Assembly (NCBI GenBank): GCA_947034885.2
Contig: OX344750.2
Span: 10,906,053-10,970,052 of the forward strand
Reading direction: 5' to 3'
Source of the DNA: Thuidium tamariscinum
Lineage: Eukaryota > Streptophyta > Bryopsida > Hypnales > Thuidiaceae
DNA length: 64,000 nucleotides
Shown: positions 33,901-47,089 of the stretch, piece by piece
Layout of the letters: each line of letters opens with the position of its first letter
Position numbering within the stretch: position 1 is the stretch's first letter
Translations under genes and position numbers: made by a program
The notes under the pieces: model-generated
What the model was told of the DNA's origin: nothing
What the model saw: the letters and a program-made list of their open reading frames with translations, nothing else
Databases searched by the model: none

Positions 33901-35736
33901 TGTTCACCTTGACTCAACAACGGGGGTATTCTATCCAAGAACTTCAAGATTGTCCTTGGTGCTTGAAGTGTCCAAGGATTTTTGTCCCTGCTCTTGAAGA
34001 ACCTCAGAAAGAAGCTGCCAAAGACCATCCAAAATCGGTCACACAACAGGAGTCTTTAGATGAAAAAAAGGGACCTAAGGAGATTGTACTAGCAAAGAAG
34101 GGGTGGAAGCCAAGGGAGAGGAAGATTACAAAAAAGACAAAGAGTGATAATGCCACCAAAGATGACACCCCCTCTTCATCTATGCACGCATCTATTGTTG
34201 CACCTCCTCCTCTGCGTTGTAGTACAATTGAGGTGATTGACACAGCTTGTTCTCATTGCCCTCTAATTCTTAAATCTATCACAATAGATGTCTTTGCTTC
34301 ATTTGAATACATTGCCAGATTGTCAATTCAACATGATAGACATAGAATTGAGCCTCAAGCTCTAATTCTACCATCATCAATTTCTGCAATGCTCAGCATC
34401 AAAGAGAAGACATGGAACAATGCACCAGTATGGAATGAAATTCTTGATTTTGCCAAAAAAGTAAGATTTATACTCCCTAGTCTTATTGTAATTCTTTCTT
34501 TTTATTTTACAAGTTATAAACATGACACTACAACTCATTCATACAACTCAAATTGTGTCTTTTTTATGTTTAGGTTGGAAGGGAGCGGGTGCAAACTCTT
34601 GAAGGCAATGAGAAGCTTGCTCCATACTTTGACTTAATTGTTGCAGATATCTCCAATGGATTACCGATCCCCAACACCTCAGTTTCACCATCTCATATTC
34701 TTGCATCGAACATTTTAAATAAAGAAGAGGTTATTAAACCCATCTTTGAGTTTGCTTCAGAGCACATTCATGATGATGGAGCAATTTTGTTGTTCCATTC
34801 AGAGAATAGTAAGGTAAAGAGATTTACACTTGAGCGTGTTGATGCATATGGTTTTCATCTACTTGATTCATGGACGGGCGTGAAGAAGCTAAAGCTTTCT
34901 AGTTACAAGAAATCCAAACATTGGGTAAGTTCCATTGAAATTTTCCTAATGTTTAGTTTTAAATGTTTGAACCTATTTCTTGCAACATTGTGTTTATCAA
35001 GTATTAATTGTGAAATTTGTTTATCCTTGGCAGTCAGAACTCTTTCGAATCCTTCTTTTTATATAAAGCCAATTGAATAGAGAATGTCATTAGTTATAAT
35101 TTGCAACAATAGAGAATAGAGAATGTCATTAGTTAATGTCTTTTTATATGAAGCCAATAGGGGTCTCTATTCATGCATGCCACAACATTGGACGTCAATT
35201 AGTGGCCTTAAAGAGCAATACTGATATTTATAAAGCTCTCTTCTAACCTGTGAACACTCTTCCTTCTTCCATTGCCAATGATCAAGTTAAGCACCTTCTA
35301 TGTGTAGTGGTGGATGATTATGATGATGAAGACATTGTAAGGCCTTTTGCAAGGCCCCAAAAGAGACGTTGCTGTAAGTAAGTTGGTTGCTGTTTTCATG
35401 CATGTCTTCATTTTTTTCTACTATTTGATATCTCAAAATTTTCTTGAACCTTCAAATTGTTTTTTCATTGCATTTTGTAAAGGCAATGCTCTCCGACATC
35501 TTGTGCTGTCACCTTCTTCTAGTGCCAAGAGTTTGTCATGTTACATTGAAACTCTAGCAACAGCTATGGCAAAGGCTCCATCACCCATTCGTATTGCCAA
35601 ACATCCCTCATGCAATGTTGATGTGAAAAAGTTTTTAGACCTTAAGGCTGAGGTTGAGACACCAGGACTTATATGCAATGATAGTAGTGAAGGCAATGAT
35701 CATTCTTCTTCCATATGTGGTATTGGGTCAAATTGA
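30976..35736 (+). pseudogene. Decayed ParB-like / DNA-methylase-like gene
   Basis: At least ten exon-like blocks in one direction with sound GT-AG borders. Borders supported by phase are 30976-31062, 31211-31324 continuing at 31908 to about 32379, 32501-32693, 32789-32983, 33075-33290, 33436-33671, about 33800-34460, 34574-34924, from 35034, about 35140-35373, and 35483-35736. Stops break them at 32132, 32228, 32297, 32541, 32828, 33186 and 33535, plus at least two frameshifts. Blocks near 32230-32375 give DGNYRLVAWYDYI, MPVDCIFL and EAMNDINW, resembling the DG.HR signature of ParB-like domains. Blocks 34640-34860 give YFDLIVADISNGLP and FASEHIHDDGAILLFHSENS, and 35165-35220 gives IHACHNIGRQLVALKSNTDI. 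These resemble motif IV and the later GR.....E segment of N4/N6-type DNA methylases in permuted order. DPPY-like residues are replaced by DISN. The assignment is tentative; the coding ancestry and decay are well supported. Confidence 0.55.
31325..31898. mobile_element. MITE inserted in a pseudogene exon
   Basis: About 574 bp with inverted ends TTGGGGAGATCACTTAG and, inward from the right, CTTGAGAAGATCACTTAG. Weaker symmetry continues to about 60 bases (TGTGTTAAA, GGCCCCCTA versus GGACCCCCTA). The 9-mer GCTATCATC lies directly at both borders (31316-31324 and 31899-31907). Because a C is shared, the duplication is 8 or 9 bp, as in hAT or Mutator elements. The long TIR favours Mutator-like. Dropping the insert and one copy of the 9-mer keeps the surrounding reading frame open. 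Confidence 0.75.
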
Positions 35737-38117
35737 TCTTGTTCTAAATACTATTGCTGTTACTTCATTTTCTAATATAATGTAGTGAGACTAAAAGGGC
35801 CACTACATTCTTACACCTGATCATATTCTCGAGTTATTTTGCATTCTTGTGATCCTACGTGTAGTGATAAAGGTCATCTTTGTTCTAAAAAAGAGACCCA
35901 TATAAAAAGACTTCTTCATTTTATATGTAAATTATTAGAAATGTTTGTAGCATTAGAAGAGAATTGACCTCTCTAAAAGACTGTTGTAGGCATGTTCCCA
36001 ATTCTGTTCCCACAACAGCGAGGCTGCCATCTGATCCAGAATTTAAAAATTTAAAAATTTAAAAAAAAATTGCCTTTGAATATTTAATTAATTAATTAAT
36101 TAATGACATGGTCGTTGCTAGACCACATCAACACTACAGTGCTACAATGAATTTTCCAACTGCCGAGAATTCACAATCTCCTAGAGAGGTCAAATCTCTT
36201 CTAATGATGAAATCTATTTCTTGCAATTAGCAACATTCTATTTTTTTAAGAATTTAGTTCTATTTAAAATAAAATTAGTAGTAAACAAATGTTGGTATTA
36301 TATAATATAATAATTATTGGAATTAGTATAGAAATAAATTTGATGAATCTCAATTATAATATAAGAAATTAGAAATTTTGATTAGAAATGGTACCTCCCT
36401 TGAAATAATATTATAACATTATGTAAACATAGATCCCTGGTTTCCAAAAAGTCACCCAAAACTTTGGATCTTGAATACTTTATAATTGTCTTTTAGCCTA
36501 AAGAGCTATGTTATAATCTCATTCATCAATCTTTCAAACCTTTTTTCATCCAATACGATGAACAACACATATATTTCATCTGAAAAATTCAAATATAAAA
36601 AATTTCATCCAACTCCGTTCATCTTCATTCATCTCCATTCATCCCCAATTCCCCATTCATCCTCATTAGGCACTTCTATAGCCATATATTTTTATTCAAA
36701 ACCATTGACATAGGCGTATTATGGTGGAAACTTGGAAAAATTCTACAAGTTTAAAAAAAATTCAATGCTCAAGTTCAGCACTCGTTGCTCCTTGCTTACA
36801 TGGTAGCAATCCTAGCTGGCTTCATTAGGATCTATCTATAAAGGACAAAAATCTGAACAAGATATAAAGCGAGTGGTATTGGTCAATTGCACTACCAATT
36901 GGCGACTTGGTGTAAGCACTTAGATTTTTATTATACATTATGAGCTTTGTGCAATCTCATATACTAATTCTTAAAAGTATAAACAAATATGAATGTAGTA
37001 GTAATTATGTAAACCAATAAGTTTATCCAACTATAGATTAAAAGTACTACAGGTTCAACCAAGGAATTTTAAATTACAAAAAAAGAAAAAAGAAAAGAAT
37101 CTTTTTTTCAAAATTGGCAACTTTATCACCCTAGAAAACTCCTTATTGGATTTTGGATTTTGGACCTCAAAAAAAAATTCAAATTTTTTTAAGAAAATTT
37201 GGAAGGTATTGACTATTGAGAGGCCCTCTGGAGATAGTAGGGTTTGAAATTTTAAAATATGTTAACCACACTTCCATAGTCATAGGTCCATGGTCATAAG
37301 GCTAAAATTTTACTATAAATAGAATTTTTTTAAATGGCGGAAGTCTCTCTTTTTTCTTTTGGCCTAAAAAATTCAAAGTTTTTTTTAGTTAATGCTTTGG
37401 GATTAGGCTTATGCTCACAACTCTCAAGCTCATGCTTTTAGGCTCACAAACTAGCTTTGTTGCTTTCTCTACTTGTCACTTGGGGCACTACAATTCCAAG
37501 TCCATTTGCTTTCTTGAAACTCAAGTTTTTCTTGCACTATGTATGATGAAAATTTTAATGTAGCTAATTGCATGCATCTCAATCAATTTATATGATAATA
37601 ATTGTACGTGGATTTGAATGGATTATTGAATTGTGACAATTCAATTCATGCTAATTACTTCAATGGTTTTATTAAATTTAAATTTTGAATAATCAAAATA
37701 ATTGTATATATTATACACAAAATCATACATTCATAAAGACAATATTATATATATTCTACCAGAAATCATTTTAGAATATGCAATACAAACACCAAGGCAT
37801 CAACATCATAGGAAAATATAGGTTGAATTTGAATCATTCAAAGTGTAAAATACACAGTCACTATCTAAAAATGATTATCTTTGTAAATCATTCAAGCAAC
37901 ACTATGAACTTTATTCAACTTAATTTGTAAATTTATATACTACTTCTACAATATATTATTTCCTTAATCCTTTTTCAAAATAGGAATTTTCCATAGGAGT
38001 GCAATTGTCTATACAACAATCTTTAGAGCTTTTTTTTATTATCATTGGTTCAATCTACATGTAATGAAAAAATTTAGAAATATCCATATTCATCTAGTGA
38101 CTAACTTCGTGACTTCT
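35737..38117. other. AT-rich intergenic with transposon relics
   Basis: No gene. A short TTAA microsatellite lies at 36086-36105. Relics of the 27960-type element occur near 36800 (GGTAGCAATCCTAGCTGG) and 37265-37450 (CATAGGTCCATGGTCATAAGG, GGCTCACAAACTAGC). The last ~150 bases probably hold the 3' untranslated region of the ankyrin gene, which ends at 38118. Confidence 0.35.
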
Positions 38118-41100
38118 TCATCCAATAAAAGATGTTTCCCGCTCCCATAGCATAACCCGTGTTGAAATACTCGATATCTTCTTGGAAATTATATTCCTTG
38201 ATGAAATCAATGTCATGAGCCTAGTAACAGAGAGAACCAGAGTCAAAAAACATATGAAAACACCCAAGCTTGTAGAAATCACCGCAATAGTCTTGTATCG
38301 CCATCGTTGGTTAGGCACAATCGTAATACTTGCTGCACTAAATGTGCACACTATAAATGTGATTGACCCAAATAAAAGGAAGATTGCAACTTGTACACAT
38401 CTTCGAGCAATGCGCACTTCTTGTGCAAGCCCTTCATGTGGTATTGGCCAAGATGGAAGCATGGCAAATACAATGGCAGCAATTGCAAGGTAGAAGGATA
38501 AGCTATCACAAAAAAGGAATACTTGAATTGAAGTGTGTTTTACTTGGCTATATCCATCTAGCCATGTTTGATTTCCATCATCCAATAATCCAAGTGGTGG
38601 TTGCAAAGGCCCCACAAATGATGCCGTTGCTACCAATGCTGCAGTTACTGAGATTGCATTTGATGCAATAATAAGACTTTTTTTATTTTCTTGGGCCTCC
38701 TCTACCATTTTTTGTAGCCACCAAGTTTGCACCCTCTCGGGACATGATGGATGTAAGGTTGGTGTAATTCCATTTTTGTTTCTTTGCTCCATATCTAGCC
38801 CTGATTGCATCAATATGTCAATGCATGTGATTATATCATAATCACTTGGTTTCCTTGATTTAGGGGGCTTTGAAGTAAAATGGGACACTGTAACATAGTC
38901 TTGGAGATTAGCATGGACTTGTGACCGTCCATGTGCATGCATGGCTGCATAGTGTAGAGCTGTATTTTTGTCTTTGTCTTTTACCAATACATCCATCCTT
39001 CTACAATCCACCAAAGTCTTCAGAGCTACAGGGTGAAATTGAGATGCTGCAAGGTGTAATGCCGGAATCATTATGTGCCTTCCAAGAGTACTATCTTTTT
39101 TGTTCTTGAGTCCAGGATTATATAAGCGTGAATCCTGACACAAGTTTTTGAAAACAAAACAAAACATCATTTTGACATTGTCATATCCAAGGTTATTACT
39201 TAATTTACATACATTTATTTATATATGAAGGTTCTTCGTACATTTTTGAAAGAAGGTGAATACAACATGCTATTTCACTAACAAATTTAGAATAACAAAA
39301 TATAATAGTTACTGGAAATATGACATATATTTGTTAAAGAATAATATTTATTATAGGCATGTTGAAAAAGCATTGTCTGTAGGGGTGGGATCTAATACAT
39401 TAGAAGGTAGTCTAGGATTATGGCAAATTGATTTATGTGTTGTAATATAATTTAATGTAGCATAGCACAATGAGGAACCCTATATAAAATATAAAATACA
39501 TTAAGTGACTCTAAACACATATTAATTGGAAGGATATAAAGTTGTGCATATAATCATCTATATGAATGTTTTAATAATTATACCTTCTGTCGGTTGTAGA
39601 TATAAAAAAATGGCCAAATTTGTAATCCTATGTGTTGCCAAAAGAGACCTTGAGATAAAAGTATCCAAAATCATTTAAATTTCATGATGAAATCTATAAA
39701 ATTTTCCATGTTTGAATATTACCTATCAATAGGATTCTCATAATTGAACAAAAAATGATATATTATTATTATCAATAGCTCATTGCAAACATGTATTTTT
39801 GAGGTTTACTAAGGAGATGCATCTTTTAGGATTATTTGCATAATCGTCATTTGCATAGAAACTTACGACAAGTTTCATTCAAACTTTATAGTTTATTGAT
39901 TGTTGATCTTATAAAACTTGTAGAAAAATAAACCATAGAACCTGCTTGAAAGTCATATTGCATTCAAAGTACTAAGATAAAATCTATCATAGAAATGACT
40001 CATGTAAAAGTTGAAATGTACTATTTTTAGAATTTTCTTACATATTATTTTTTTATCATTGTTAAACATTTTATTGTTATATGTCATTGTTTCTCTTAGA
40101 TGCAATGTATTTTTCATTCCATGACATGTTATTCAAAAATACTTAAAAAAATTATGATTTATTTCACTTAAGTACATTGTATTAAATGAGTTTTTTTCAT
40201 TTAAAGATCATTATTTTTTATTTATTAATGTACTCATAGTATTCAGTATGAATAAAGAATCAATTTTTTTAAAATTTAAATATGATTTTCTATATCTATA
40301 ACATAATGAACTAAAAAGAATATTATGCACCTTCAAGAATATTTTCAAGATTCGCTCACGTCCCATATATGCCGCCAATTGAAATGGAGTCCAATTCCAG
40401 AGGAATTTATTCTCAGAAGTTTCATCAAATAATCCAATGTCTCGCTTACAAAAGGCATTGACATTGAGTCCTCGTTTCTCTGAAACTTTTAATAAAGCCT
40501 CCTCCACCTCAACATGATTGTGGATTACTGCCAAATGCAATGGTGTTACCTTGAGAACTTGACCATTGTTAAAATTTGCACCTTCCTTTTTTTTTCCCAA
40601 CCAAATGTTTCCATATGTTGCATTGAGATCTATTCTTTCTTTACTTGCCAAAAAAGTGACTAAATCCACAAACCCTTGAGCAGTTGCCCAATGCAATGGA
40701 GTCATTCCTCTAAAATCAGGCATGTTGAAGTCAAGGTCAGGAATATAGGCAACCAATCTTGTAAATAAGGGTTCAAAAAAAGGTACTTTACCATGATAGG
40801 AAGGCTCATAGTCATGGACATGCAATGGAGATTTGCCAAGACTATCTCGAACATTGAGAAGCGGCTTAAGAAAAGAAGAATCTCCATTGTCACAAACAAG
40901 CTTCACAAACTCAAGAGCCTTTTTTTGGAAAGGAAAATTGTTCACTGCAGCTTCATGGAGGCAATATACAAAATCTACATTGTTGTTGAGTAACCACTCT
41001 CGTATAGATATTTGCCCGGTTCCATGGTCACTTGAAGTAGGAATTTGTTTTTCAAGTAAAGGAGATGCCTCCTCAAGTAGATTCCTTTTTTCATCTTTAG

Positions 41101-41680
41101 AAATAGGGGATTGACAAAATGAAACCCTTTGATAAGTAGGACTCTGTCCAAAATAAGAAATAATCTCTTTGTTTGCAATTAAAGCAACCATGTCTGTAGC
41201 AGAAAGTCCAAATTCATCTTCTTTTTGAATGAAATCATGTTCGGCCAATTTCAAGTTGTTGCTACCACATGATATTATTAATTTTTCTTGCATTGCTTGG
41301 ATTAGAATTTGAGAGCCTTTCAAAACAGCTTGATGCAAGGCTGACCTAGATTTACATTCATCAAATGTCTGGAGGAATAGTTGGGCAGGAAACTCATTGA
41401 TCATCTTCAACAACTTGTCACAATTCATTAATGATAAAGGAGTTGATAAATAGGCCTTGAACTCTTGTACAACTTCAAGTCGTAATCTTGATGGTACCAT
41501 AGCCAATTGTCTATCTTTGTTCCCCAATTCTTGAGGATTCATTTGTACCATAGAAATTTGTTGAAGCAATTGTGTAATGCTCTCTAACAAGTTGCTTAGT
41601 GAACCTTCATTTATTGTAATGCCTTGGAGTTCCCTTCCTCTAGAACTCTCGGGTATGTCACTTTCCAACATAGATGCCAT
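38118..41680 (-). CDS. Ankyrin-repeat PGG-domain membrane protein
   Basis: Plant ankyrin-TM proteins (ACD6/ITN1 group) sit in the plasma membrane or ER and act in defence and stress signalling; the role of this member is unknown. Two exons, 41680-40331 and 39134-38118, join in phase (donor GTGCAT, acceptor GTCAG) for 788 residues. Ankyrin-like units appear at about 108-130 (SALHQAVLKGSQ), 285-345 (GKSPLHV, GMTPLHWATAQGFVDLVTFL), 375-395 (VTPLHLAVIHNHVEV), 430-450 (WTPFQLAAYMGRERILKIFL) and 485-520 (NTALHYAAMHAHGR). The PGG-type module begins about residue 600 (SLIIASNAISVTAALVATA) and has FVGPLQPPLG, a variant of the usual F.PPGG. Four membrane segments follow the family pattern (about 604-626, 655-680, 698-722, 730-756). 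The 1.2-kb intron shows no extra exon. No stop or frameshift seen. Confidence 0.82.
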
Positions 41681-43899
41681 GTAAAGCTTGAAAGTTGAAA
41701 CTTGCCTTCCAACCTAGAAAAATAAATTAAATAAATAGACTTGCGAATCTTGTCTTGATCAATTCAATACTCTGCACAATATAACAAACATGCAATATAT
41801 GTCATTCCAAATTTGATTATTGAAGATCATTTCATTATAAATGAAGGAGAATTCACACAATGAGCTCAAAAGTGGCAATCACTGCCACAATCAAAAACAA
41901 GAATAGGGACAGTGGTAAGTTCACACTATCAAAGCATAAAATACAACAAGGCTATTTTTATTTTCCTTGTGTTCAATTCAACATTTTTCACTTGATGTCA
42001 CAAGGAATTTGCAACATATTTTCAACTCTCAAAAAAGAAAATGACATTATTGAGGGGGTTCCTTGTATTTCCCTCAATTCACTAAGGAAAATGAAGATGG
42101 TAAGTAATGTCTAGAGAATGGTTCTAACTTCTAATCAAGGCCTACATTCAACGACAGAGGCTTGACAATTATGAAGATGATCATTTGATCAGGGTAGCTA
42201 GTAGCATTGAAAGATTATTATTTGTTGGCTTGTCGCGAAATTATATGAAAGTAGCTACAATAATTGTCTTATTAGTGATAGTACAAGATTAGTTTCACCT
42301 ACAAAATGAGTGTCTCTACAAGAATCATTTTTGTAGAAATTAGTACATTATAGCAATATTTTAATCTACTTTAACTAATTCCATTATCCTACAAATAATG
42401 TTACTATAGAAAATGAATGGCATGTGCACTAATGGAACAAATGAATGTAGCTATATACCTCTTACAATTTTTGGAAAGAAATGGATTTTGTTAGAGCCAT
42501 GGCAAAGAATATCAAGAATAATCAACCACATCACATATTCATTAAAAGTGTCATAATTTTAGTTGCTTGTCTAAAACTAAAATCTATGCCATTAAAGCTC
42601 CTAAACTTACACCTCAATCATCTAGTTTTCAAAGCTCTCAACACTAAAAGATGACTCAATGCTTGAAGATTCTAGACTTAATTTCAATCTCACATAGAGA
42701 AAATTAAATATTAGAAAACTACAAGTATAAGTTTGTTAATTGTATTTTTGTAAAGATTATTAAATGGAAACTACAACTAAAGCTTTTGAGTTTATATTTC
42801 AATTGAAAAGCACCACTTTGTTTACAAGCAAATAGATAAGTAATATGTTTACTTTGTTGCAATCTTAGAAGACAATACCTCTTAGAAGACAATCCTAAGT
42901 GATTTATATTTCTTCTTTTATATGTAAAAGAGAGATGTCACCTCCCCCCTCACCTCCAACCTCCCTTTGACTAAATTAAAAACATGAAAATGAAACATCT
43001 AATTTGCCCATCTACCTTCTGAAACCAAAATCAAAACCAATTTTTTTTTATATGAATATGTTATATATATATATATGAAATACAATTGTTAATCCTATAA
43101 TTATATTGATTGCAATCTAGCTTGTTTAGAAAAAATAGAGAGAGGGGGGTAGTAAAAATACAAATATCATGGGAGGTTATAAATTTGCTCAGTTGTTAAG
43201 TAAGTGGGTGACATTTCTCACTATCCTTTTAAAAGCAACAAACATGGAATATTGTTAATAGAATTTCAACTCTATAAAATAATTGCAAATGTTTGGAAAA
43301 AGAATTGACCATCATGCCAACCTCACTTTGCACGAAAGTTATCCCTAGATTACCTCTAAAGTCTCACAAGACCACTCCAAAACTACCATTACAATGGCAA
43401 AATGATCAAATGAAGGTTTGGACAAATACCTCCAAAGTCAAGTCTATAAATATATAAACAACTAAAATTGATAGTTTACAAATACAAATACAATATATAT
43501 ACTATACTATACATGTGAAGGTATGATAAATAGAATAAACATGTCTAATATGTAATATTGATACAGTACAACATATGGATATATGTGTGGAATATAGGAT
43601 ATATGGTTATGCAAAATATAGGTGTATTAAACAAGATATGGCAATACAATGTGATATATAGATACATATATGGGATATGGAATTTGGTTGTTCATTCCAT
43701 ATTGATTGCAATTAAATGAATTAAGCATATTGAGATAGAATATAGATGTAGGGGTGTAACAAAAATGTAGATATGGAAAATTCATTTTCATTTGTTTAAA
43801 AAAAATATAGATATGGAGGGTTGTCAATTCGCTTAATTTTTAAGTGAGTGGGTGTCATTCCCTCACCATCCTTTCAAAAGGGATAGACACCAAGTATTA
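41681..43899. other. Upstream region of ankyrin gene, repeat-rich
   Basis: No separate gene. 42180-42520 resembles 22380-22760. 43200-43440 and 43850-44050 are diverged direct copies of one phrase set (AAGTGAGTGGGTG.CATT, CTCACYATCCTTT.AAAAG, CAATCATGCCAAC) and also resemble 47090-47280. These may be leader exons of the ankyrin gene or of deleted relatives. Short TATA-type runs occur at 43060-43080. Confidence 0.3.
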
Positions 43900-44559
43900 T
43901 CAAGATCATTCTAACTCGATACAATTAGAAATGTTTTGGAAAAGGGTTTCACAATCATGCCAACTTCACTTGGCAAAAAATTAACCACAATAAAGTAAAG
44001 TCTCTTGATTCATGACACAATTTCCTTGAAAACCATTCCAAAATTCTCATTTTGATTGTACAATAACTACACCTAAAATGAACTACTCTTCAAAATCAAA
44101 CTCCTATTTTTGAAGGGAACATAAATAGGAAGTGCACTCAAAATGGTGTGCATTACAAGAACAAGTGTGAGGTGGAGTTGGGGGACATTTTGAAATGTAT
44201 GCAATTCTATTTATAGAATATTGTGGAGGTGGCAACCTTACAAGAGGTTAATTTGGGTGGTACACTTTGTGTTGTTTTAACTTCTTCTCTATGACATATT
44301 TTGATACTAACTAGTGTCGTTTCTTCATGTGCATTAAATGTACTTTGGCATCACCCACATTAAACTTTTAGCACCCTACACCTCTCATCTTTGAAAATTT
44401 GTAAGTAACTCATAATGGGTCCAAAAGTTATGAAATCATTGACATTTTGATTCCAAGTCCTTTACCAATGTGCAAAAGTTATTGTTCATTATCTACAACA
44501 CATCAATCATGCTACAGAGCTTATTCGTGCACTTTTAGGTGTAATTACCTTCAACTGAC

Positions 44560-45040
44560 CAATAGAAGGTTTAGACAAATACCTAGGAACACAAGTCCAG
44601 TAGTCCACCATAGTCATAAATAGACACACGACTGAGGTTGATCAATCGTTCACAGCAATTGTCCTCGAAACTCTCCTTGCAAATCCACTTCCTCAGCAAC
44701 AAATTAGCCCTTGAACAACGGACTGGTGGCTATGGAAATCATGCATTTTGGCACGGTGTGACATCATCTAGATTGAAAAAGCCAAAAATACTCATTTGAA
44801 GTCAAAGTACTATAGAAAATCTTCCCTTTCCACCCCTAAGATCGAAGATGGAAGATTCTTTGTCATTCATAGGATGCCAAACATCTGTGGTGGCGTTCAA
44901 GGGTTAAAGGCAGTTGTAGATCTCCGCAGGACAGCAACTGAAGGGTACCGGGGAGCTCAAATGCGATGAGTGCTGCAAAATGGCATAAAGAGCTTCCAAA
45001 TGAATGAGAAGAGCATCCTCAAAAACACCAGATAGCTGCA
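44560..45040. repeat. Segmental repeat block, copy 2
   Basis: Same ordered phrases as 25250-26095: GAAGGTTTAGACAAATACC, GTCATAAATAGACACACGACTG, GATCAATCGTTCACAGCAA, CTTGCAAATCCACTTCCTCAG, AGACAGCAACTGAAGG-like and GAATGAGAAGAGCATCCTC. A ~230-bp stretch (44700-44930) is inserted relative to copy 1. It lies about 2.9 kb upstream of the ankyrin gene on that gene's 5' side. Confidence 0.5.
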
Positions 45041-45274
45041 ATGAAATTCCATTCTATTTGTGTAAAAATAAAAAAACAAAAACAGATAAGTTATTGGCAA
45101 ATTCTAGATGAAAAGTTTTTGGCACTTAAGCTTAGTGCTTGGTACAGCTTGTCAGATTCTCTTTTCATGAAAAAACAACAAGATATGGCTTGGCTAGGAC
45201 TGGCTTGATATTGTCCAATACTACTTGTACGCCAGGAGGAGCAGAAACAAAGGAGTTTTCTTTAATTAATTATA

Positions 45275-45545
45275 AGGTGGGTACACTCAAAAGCACCACA
45301 AATTGATATTGTGCCTACTTACTATTATTAGGTTATTTAATTTTCATATAGTGTTGTTGGCAAGTGAAAGCATGTTCCAATGCACCAAAGAACACAACAT
45401 TTGGATATGATATGCAAAAGTTATTAAGGGTCAAAGTTTGTTTTAAAAGCGCCATCTACAATTTGTGTACATAACTAATTTTGGAAATGTACACAGATTG
45501 TAGATGGCACTTTAAGGTCAGCTGTGCTTTTGGGTGTACCCATCT
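45275..45545. mobile_element. TA-flanked MITE, family AGGTRGGTACACYC, copy 2
   Basis: 271 bp, TIRs AGGTGGGTACACTC and AGATGGGTACACCC (inward), TA at 45273-45274 and 45546-45547. Same orientation as copy 1. Shared internal phrases are GTGAAAGCATGTTCCAA.GCACCAAAGAACA and AGATGGCACTTTAAGGTCA. Confidence 0.8.
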
Positions 45546-46461
45546 TACAAAACTTTGGAAATGTGGCTCACTGATCATTGAAAGTTTTCCCCCTAGAAGA
45601 CCAAGATACATTTTAGGCAAAAATGATCAAAAACTGCCATTTTTAGAGTCTTTGAAAATTTAGTTATACAAATTTGTATTAAACTACTACGGTAAGATAA
45701 GGAAAAAGTTTCAAGAGCTTTGACAACACAAATTGAAAGATTATAATGTTTGAAGTTAAAAGAGAATTTTTTTTGTCTAGCTTTGTATGATAAGGCCAAC
45801 AAAAGTAAATCACTCCTCAAATACAATTGCAATAGTGCATGGTGACCAAAAGAAGTAACTTAGTTAGCTACAAATCTATTATAAATAAAATATTAAAAAC
45901 TAGTATAAGTTGTATGCATAATTAGCTTGTAGGTCATAAATTCACATATTTTTATTGTTGGCATGACTTTACACTTGCATTTGAATTTGGTGTATACCTC
46001 ATGCAATAATTGTACAAAAAAATGGCACAAATTTAGTCACTTGGTTGAAACTAAGATCTATGTCATCAGAACTCACAAATTTACATGTAACGTAGATGTT
46101 GGAGCTCTTGACACTAATAAATGATCGAATGCTTGAAGATTCCAAGCTAACTTTTCATCTCATCCAAAGCCAATTGAACATTAAGAAAGTACAAGTACAA
46201 GTTTGCTTATTGTGTTTTCATGAAGATGATTTAATGCAAGTGCAACTCTTAGTGATCAAGCTCATATTTTGATTGCAACATTAGAAGCAATTTGACGGCA
46301 AGGGACAACTATTTGAAGGCTATTCCCCTTATTGTGCCAAAATTGGGAACTAACTACTACTGCCTGAAAATTTTTAATTTTTGAAGAAAATAATTTAATT
46401 AAAAAATTGAAAAAATTGAAAAATGACATTTTTTTAAATATTTTTTAAATATTGATTAATG

Positions 46462-46463
<2 letters not shown>
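45546..46463. other. AT-rich repeat debris
   Basis: No gene. Parts of 45650-45760 (ACAAATTTGTATTAAA, GACAACACAAATTGAAAGATTATAATG) recur at 50980-51260, so it belongs to the same repeat block as the flanks of the MITE at 51045. Confidence 0.3.
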
Positions 46464-46526
<63 letters not shown>

Positions 46527-46563
46527 CATACATACATATATATATTTATTTATTTATTTATTT
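46464..46563. repeat. (TA)n then (TTTA)n microsatellite
   Basis: An almost pure TA run of about 80 bases with a few TACA interruptions, followed by TTTATTTATTTA. Such runs vary in length between individuals and are error-prone in assembly. Confidence 0.95.
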
Positions 46564-46829
46564 ATACATGAAATATACATGAATACAAATACCAAATACT
46601 ACTAAATAAAATACAAATACAATACAAGTATGAAATGTATGCTATACTAGATACAAGGTATTTTATGTATGTATGTATGTATAAGAAATATTGATACGAT
46701 ACGACACACAAATACATTTATAGGATACAAGATATGGTTGCTAATTCTATATCATTTGTAACCTAGCATGTTTAGAATAAATATAGATAAAAAAGGTAAT
46801 GAAAATACACATATGAGGAATTATTAATC

Positions 46830-47040
46830 CCTAAGTGTCTATACTCATCTCTAGAATTAGTAACTTTGGAAAAATCATCATAAAGTACTATTTGGAAGAA
46901 TATTTTGGAATTGAGATGCAAATAAAAATTGTGGAGTTTGAGTTCTAGATTCTACTCATATAGTAAGATTCACGAATGCTATATCCATTATTTTTCTATA
47001 AATTTTGGAAGGGAAAATTCAAAATTTACTCACATTGGGT
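46830..47040. repeat. Dispersed repeat, copy of 14805-15005
   Basis: Shares, in order, TCATCTC.AGAATT, GGAAAA.TCATC.TAAAGTACT, TTTGGAAGAA, TTTTGGAATTGAGAT, AAATTGTGGAGTTT and TTCTATAAATT with 14815-15005. Same orientation. It probably represents the left end of the TTAACCCCTAA family. Confidence 0.6.
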
Positions 47041-47089
47041 GAGTCCCTCCCTCTCTCAAAAGTCACACTGAACACTGTCACTGCACTTC

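Noticed and set aside
33888..34460. Independent single-exon gene of ~190-250 codons
   Set aside because: The frame ends at a GTAAG donor and continues in phase at 34574, so it is one exon of the decayed gene.
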